From: CAYMEV01 sp964431655 [NCBI: uncultured bacterium]
GTDB taxonomy: Bacteria; CAYMEV01
Direction of reading: 5' to 3'
Length of the DNA stretch: 9,372 bases
NCBI GenBank assembly: GCA_964431655.1
Contig: CAYSKJ010000131.1
Location: 1-9,372 of the forward strand
The translations under genes and the position numbers were made by a program. Shown here piece by piece: positions 7,559 to 9,372 of the stretch. The number at the start of each line of letters is the position of its first letter. Position 1 is the stretch's first letter. A model generated the notes under the pieces. The model searched no databases. It was not told where the DNA came from and saw nothing but the letters and a program-made list of their open reading frames with translations.

Positions 7559-7798
7559 CTACAAGCTCGGTAACCGTATGCCTTTGATACTGATTGTCAG
7601 CCTGAATAAAGCAGGGTTTGATTCTTTCAGGCGGGATGGATTAAGAAGCTGAGGCCTTATGGCAGATGATCCGTATTCGGGATAGAAGATACCGCCAAAG
7701 AGCCAGTTATTATCTAATGTTACAATATAGGCATCGTTCCTGCCCTGGTGAGCCAGCCAGTCCTGACCAAGGGCCAGAACAAGTCTTTCTGCTCCTTC
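7559..7798 (-). pseudogene. Probable gene remnant, 79 codons without a start
   Basis: On the minus strand, the frame between TAA (7799-7801) and TAG (7559-7561) is open for 79 codons but has no ATG and no well-placed alternative start. The product reads like real protein, with hydrophobic and aromatic patterning (for example DAYIVTLDNNWLFGGIFYPE). The codons just upstream in another frame, directly following the baeRF stop, also read plausibly (LPLFYQEKAFSFPGKDKK). A frameshift near 7790 would join them. I do not recognise the family. It could equally be a chance open frame. Confidence 0.35.
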
Positions 7799-7803
7799 TT
7801 ATC

Positions 7804-7838
7804 TTTACCAGGGAATGAGAATGCTTTTTCCTGGTAAA
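7804..7838 (-). other. Stable hairpin just after the baeRF stop codon
   Basis: TTTACCAGG and CCTGGTAAA form a perfect 9-bp stem, extended inward by GAA/TTT to 12 pairs counting one G-U, with an 11-base loop. It begins 17 bases past the baeRF stop. No T-run follows on either strand, so it may act as an mRNA 3'-end or processing structure rather than a standard intrinsic terminator. It lies between convergent genes and could serve either. Confidence 0.5.
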
Positions 7839-7854
7839 ACAGGGGAAGGCCTGG

Positions 7855-8940
7855 TTAATACCGCAGGATGCCTGCTATCTTCTGATAGTCGCTGAGGGAG
7901 CCGTCATCCATGAAATACACACTGCCCCCTTTCTGGAGGACCGTTTCAATAAGGTTGTCCACGGCATCATCCATGACGCCCGGAGCTTTGGGATCCTGGG
8001 CCTTTATAAGCCCGCGGTTATCAGGGGAAAGCACTGCGGGGAAATGGAAATTTTCTTCAACCAGGACTGTATCGCACCTTCCCTGGGCAGCAAAACGCCA
8101 TACCTCCTCAATGCCTGATGTTGATTTTTGAGCGCTTACTGCGTTTTCCAGCTTTTTTAAGAGCTCCAACCTCTGTTTCTTAATATTGGCATAGACTGCC
8201 GGCCATACCAGCTCTGAAATTTCATGTTCATTGGCCTTGTCATAACTGCCTTTTATTTCACTTATGATAATATTCTTATTGGTACAGATCTCATTGTAAA
8301 AGGAGAGGTAGCGCTCCACTCCAAGCAGGACAAGGGGAAGCTTGTCATTATTGTATATTTCCATGAATGCCCTGTCCACACTCCGGAAGAATTTTTTGTG
8401 ATGCTCGTCTCTGTATGCAGACTTGTTCAGTCCCATTTCGCCGGGGAGGGGGGCTGAACCGCCGGGGCCTTCATGGATCATGGGAAAGTTTTCATTTTTT
8501 ATTTCGGAGATGTCCTTGTGAAAGCCTTCAAAGAGCCTTGTCGGTTTCTCGCTTAAGGCAAGGACATAATATCTGGGACTCCTGTTTATTGTAAAGAGTA
8601 TATCCCTGGTAAGGAATGTGTCATCTATAACCACCTGTTCTTTGACAGGGAAGGGCAGAAGGAATTTGGCAGAATAATCCCGGCTGATAAATAAAGCAAG
8701 ACTGTCAAGGTTATAGCTGTGATTATGCTCAAAAGTAAGCTTATTGAGTTTTTCTATGAGGGGCTGGTATTCTCTTTTGGTAAATTCCATCTGAAGCCTG
8801 TTTATGAGTTCTTTGATAAGGTTGCTGAGCCTTATGCCATCCTGCCTGTTTTCAGGAAAGGTCCTGTGGGTAGGGAAAAGGATGGACACTGACGGATAGG
8901 CCTTGTGGGACATGAGTTCTTGAAGGTCTTTTCTGTTCAT
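7855..8940 (-). CDS. baeRF family 3 / Balon-like protein, probable ribosome hibernation factor
   Basis: A 361-residue cytoplasmic protein resembling bacterial homologues of archaeal/eukaryotic release factor 1 (baeRF family 3). These include Balon, a hibernation factor that occupies the ribosomal A site. Recognisable stretches are PSVSILFPTHR (16-26) followed by a QDGIRLSNL helix, DSLALFIS (79-86), YYVLALSEKPTRLFEGF (124-140), a glycine-rich loop GPGGSAPLPGEMG (158-170), FFRSVDRAF (184-192), LPLVLLGVERYLSFYNEI (201-218), a domain-3 start ELVWPAV, AAQGRCDTVLVEE (284-296) and the family-typical end in AGILRY. No GGQ or NIKS motif is present, so peptide release is unlikely; that matches the family. 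The frame extends to TTG 8949, but AAAAGGAG (8951-8958) is ten bases from ATG 8940 and only one from the TTG, so ATG is chosen. Divergent from the PrsW-like gene. Ends in TAA. Confidence 0.82.
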   Translation of the reverse strand: MNRKDLQELMSHKAYPSVSILFPTHRTFPENRQDGIRLSNLIKELINRLQMEFTKREYQPLIEKLNKLTFEHNHSYNLDSLALFISRDYSAKFLLPFPVKEQVVIDDTFLTRDILFTINRSPRYYVLALSEKPTRLFEGFHKDISEIKNENFPMIHEGPGGSAPLPGEMGLNKSAYRDEHHKKFFRSVDRAFMEIYNNDKLPLVLLGVERYLSFYNEICTNKNIIISEIKGSYDKANEHEISELVWPAVYANIKKQRLELLKKLENAVSAQKSTSGIEEVWRFAAQGRCDTVLVEENFHFPAVLSPDNRGLIKAQDPKAPGVMDDAVDNLIETVLQKGGSVYFMDDGSLSDYQKIAGILRY

Positions 8941-8950
8941 GGAAATCAAA

Positions 8951-8958
8951 CTCCTTTT
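8951..8958 (-). promoter_or_regulatory. Ribosome binding site fixing the baeRF start
   Basis: AAAAGGAG on the minus strand. Its ten-base spacing to ATG 8940 is workable, whereas the in-frame TTG at 8949 is one base away and cannot be served by it. Confidence 0.75.
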
Positions 8959-8975
8959 AAAATAATTCCGCTTGC

Positions 8976-9003
8976 ATTACAAAATTATTGTAAACAAAAT
9001 CAA
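8976..9003 (-). promoter_or_regulatory. Possible baeRF promoter overlapped by a 17-bp palindrome
   Basis: On the minus strand, TTGATT (8998-9003) and TGTAAT (8976-8981) are 16 bases apart, a fair sigma70-type pair upstream of the baeRF gene. The inverted repeat TTACAA-AATTA-TTGTAA (8977-8993) covers the -10 box and part of the spacer, where a repressor would bind. The region is AT-rich, so both could be chance. Confidence 0.35.
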
Positions 9004-9064
9004 ATCCTATATAAAATAGACAATGAGAAAATGATATTGTTCTAGTATTATCAGGAGCCTGCTT

Positions 9065-9361
9065 ATGGATATAATATTTCTTGCTGTTTTGTCAATAGTG
9101 CCCGGCCTGTTTCTTCTGGGTGTTGTCCTTTATATGGACAGGCAGGAGAGAGAGCCCATGAGGATGATAATATTTGCATTTTTTCTCGGGGTTCTCAGCA
9201 CTGTACCTGCTATAATGATTGAATTCATGCTTGGTGTTATCCCTGTTTTCCGGATTCCAGGGATTACAGGGGCTTTTCTATCCTCCTTCATCCAGGTTGC
9301 CCCCGTTGAAGAGGCAGTAAATCTGGGTGTGATAATGCTTTTCATTTACAGGCATAAGTAG
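9065..9361 (+). CDS. PrsW-like intramembrane metalloprotease, interrupted by an in-frame TAG
   Basis: A 98-codon frame with AGGAG (9053-9057) seven bases before its ATG. The N-terminal part fits PrsW proteases: a first membrane segment (about 3-23), the loop YMDRQEREPMR with the family-typical D and EP, a second segment (33-55), then VAPVEEAVNLGVIMLFIYRHK, which matches the first active-site block EExxK except that the K is N (residue 86). PrsW proteins normally run to over 200 residues with two later motifs (FxxxEN and HxxxD), so this product is less than half a protease. TAG falls where the family often has a charged residue, and the next codons (TTT AAT GTG GA) continue in a family-like way. 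The window ends 11 bases later, so nonsense mutation, sequencing error and readthrough cannot be told apart. PrsW enzymes cut membrane anti-sigma factors in Firmicutes; the role here is unknown. Confidence 0.68.
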   Translation: MDIIFLAVLSIVPGLFLLGVVLYMDRQEREPMRMIIFAFFLGVLSTVPAIMIEFMLGVIPVFRIPGITGAFLSSFIQVAPVEEAVNLGVIMLFIYRHK

Positions 9362-9372
9362 TTTAATGTGGA

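Larger units (their letters stand above)
7533..7854. other. 322-bp gap between convergent genes
   Basis: Separates the propeller gene (plus) from the baeRF gene (minus). It holds a hairpin near the baeRF stop, a probable minus-strand gene remnant (both listed separately), and a long-range inverted repeat GCTGACA/TGTCAGC near 7549-7602 with a 44-base loop, too wide to be a convincing terminator. No intact gene is supported. Confidence 0.6.

Noticed and set aside
7536-7652. 38-codon plus-strand ORF just after the propeller stop
   Set aside because: No ribosome binding site other than sequence within the preceding gene's end, no recognisable product, and it overlaps the better-looking minus-strand remnant.

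Overview
The window comes from an AT-rich bacterial genome of undetermined phylum. It uses Shine-Dalgarno sites of the AGGAG type, and TAA, TAG and TGA all end apparently normal genes. Nothing visible fixes the lineage. Seven genes are intact or run off an edge, one (PrsW-like) is cut short by an in-frame TAG, and one intergenic stretch looks like the remains of a decayed gene.

Left block (1-5083), all on the minus strand, in order of transcription: an adenosine/adenine deaminase family enzyme, a small four-helix membrane protein, a small HEXXH metallopeptidase-like protein, a tyrosine recombinase of XerC/D type, and then a large ABC-type AAA ATPase (AAA_13-like, with a CPxC zinc-hook-like pair) whose 3' end lies beyond base 1. 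The recombinase and ATPase are separated by about 200 bp holding several inverted and direct repeats. This recombinase-repeats-ATPase stretch looks like accessory or mobile DNA and is the best candidate for an undescribed (possibly defence-related) module.

Middle block (about 5340-7600): one plus-strand gene for an exported, WD40/PD40-like beta-propeller protein. Its base composition is clearly more GC-rich than anything to its left, suggesting a different origin. It is followed by a 322-bp gap whose minus strand holds a 79-codon open frame without a start, probably a gene remnant.

Right block (7855-9372): a minus-strand baeRF3/Balon-like protein (archaeo-eukaryotic release-factor-like, probably a ribosome hibernation factor) and a divergent plus-strand PrsW-like membrane protease gene. 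The PrsW-like frame meets a TAG just where the family usually continues, and the codons after it still look like the family. A 17-bp palindrome lies in their shared upstream region.

No tRNA, rRNA, CRISPR array or insertion sequence was recognised.
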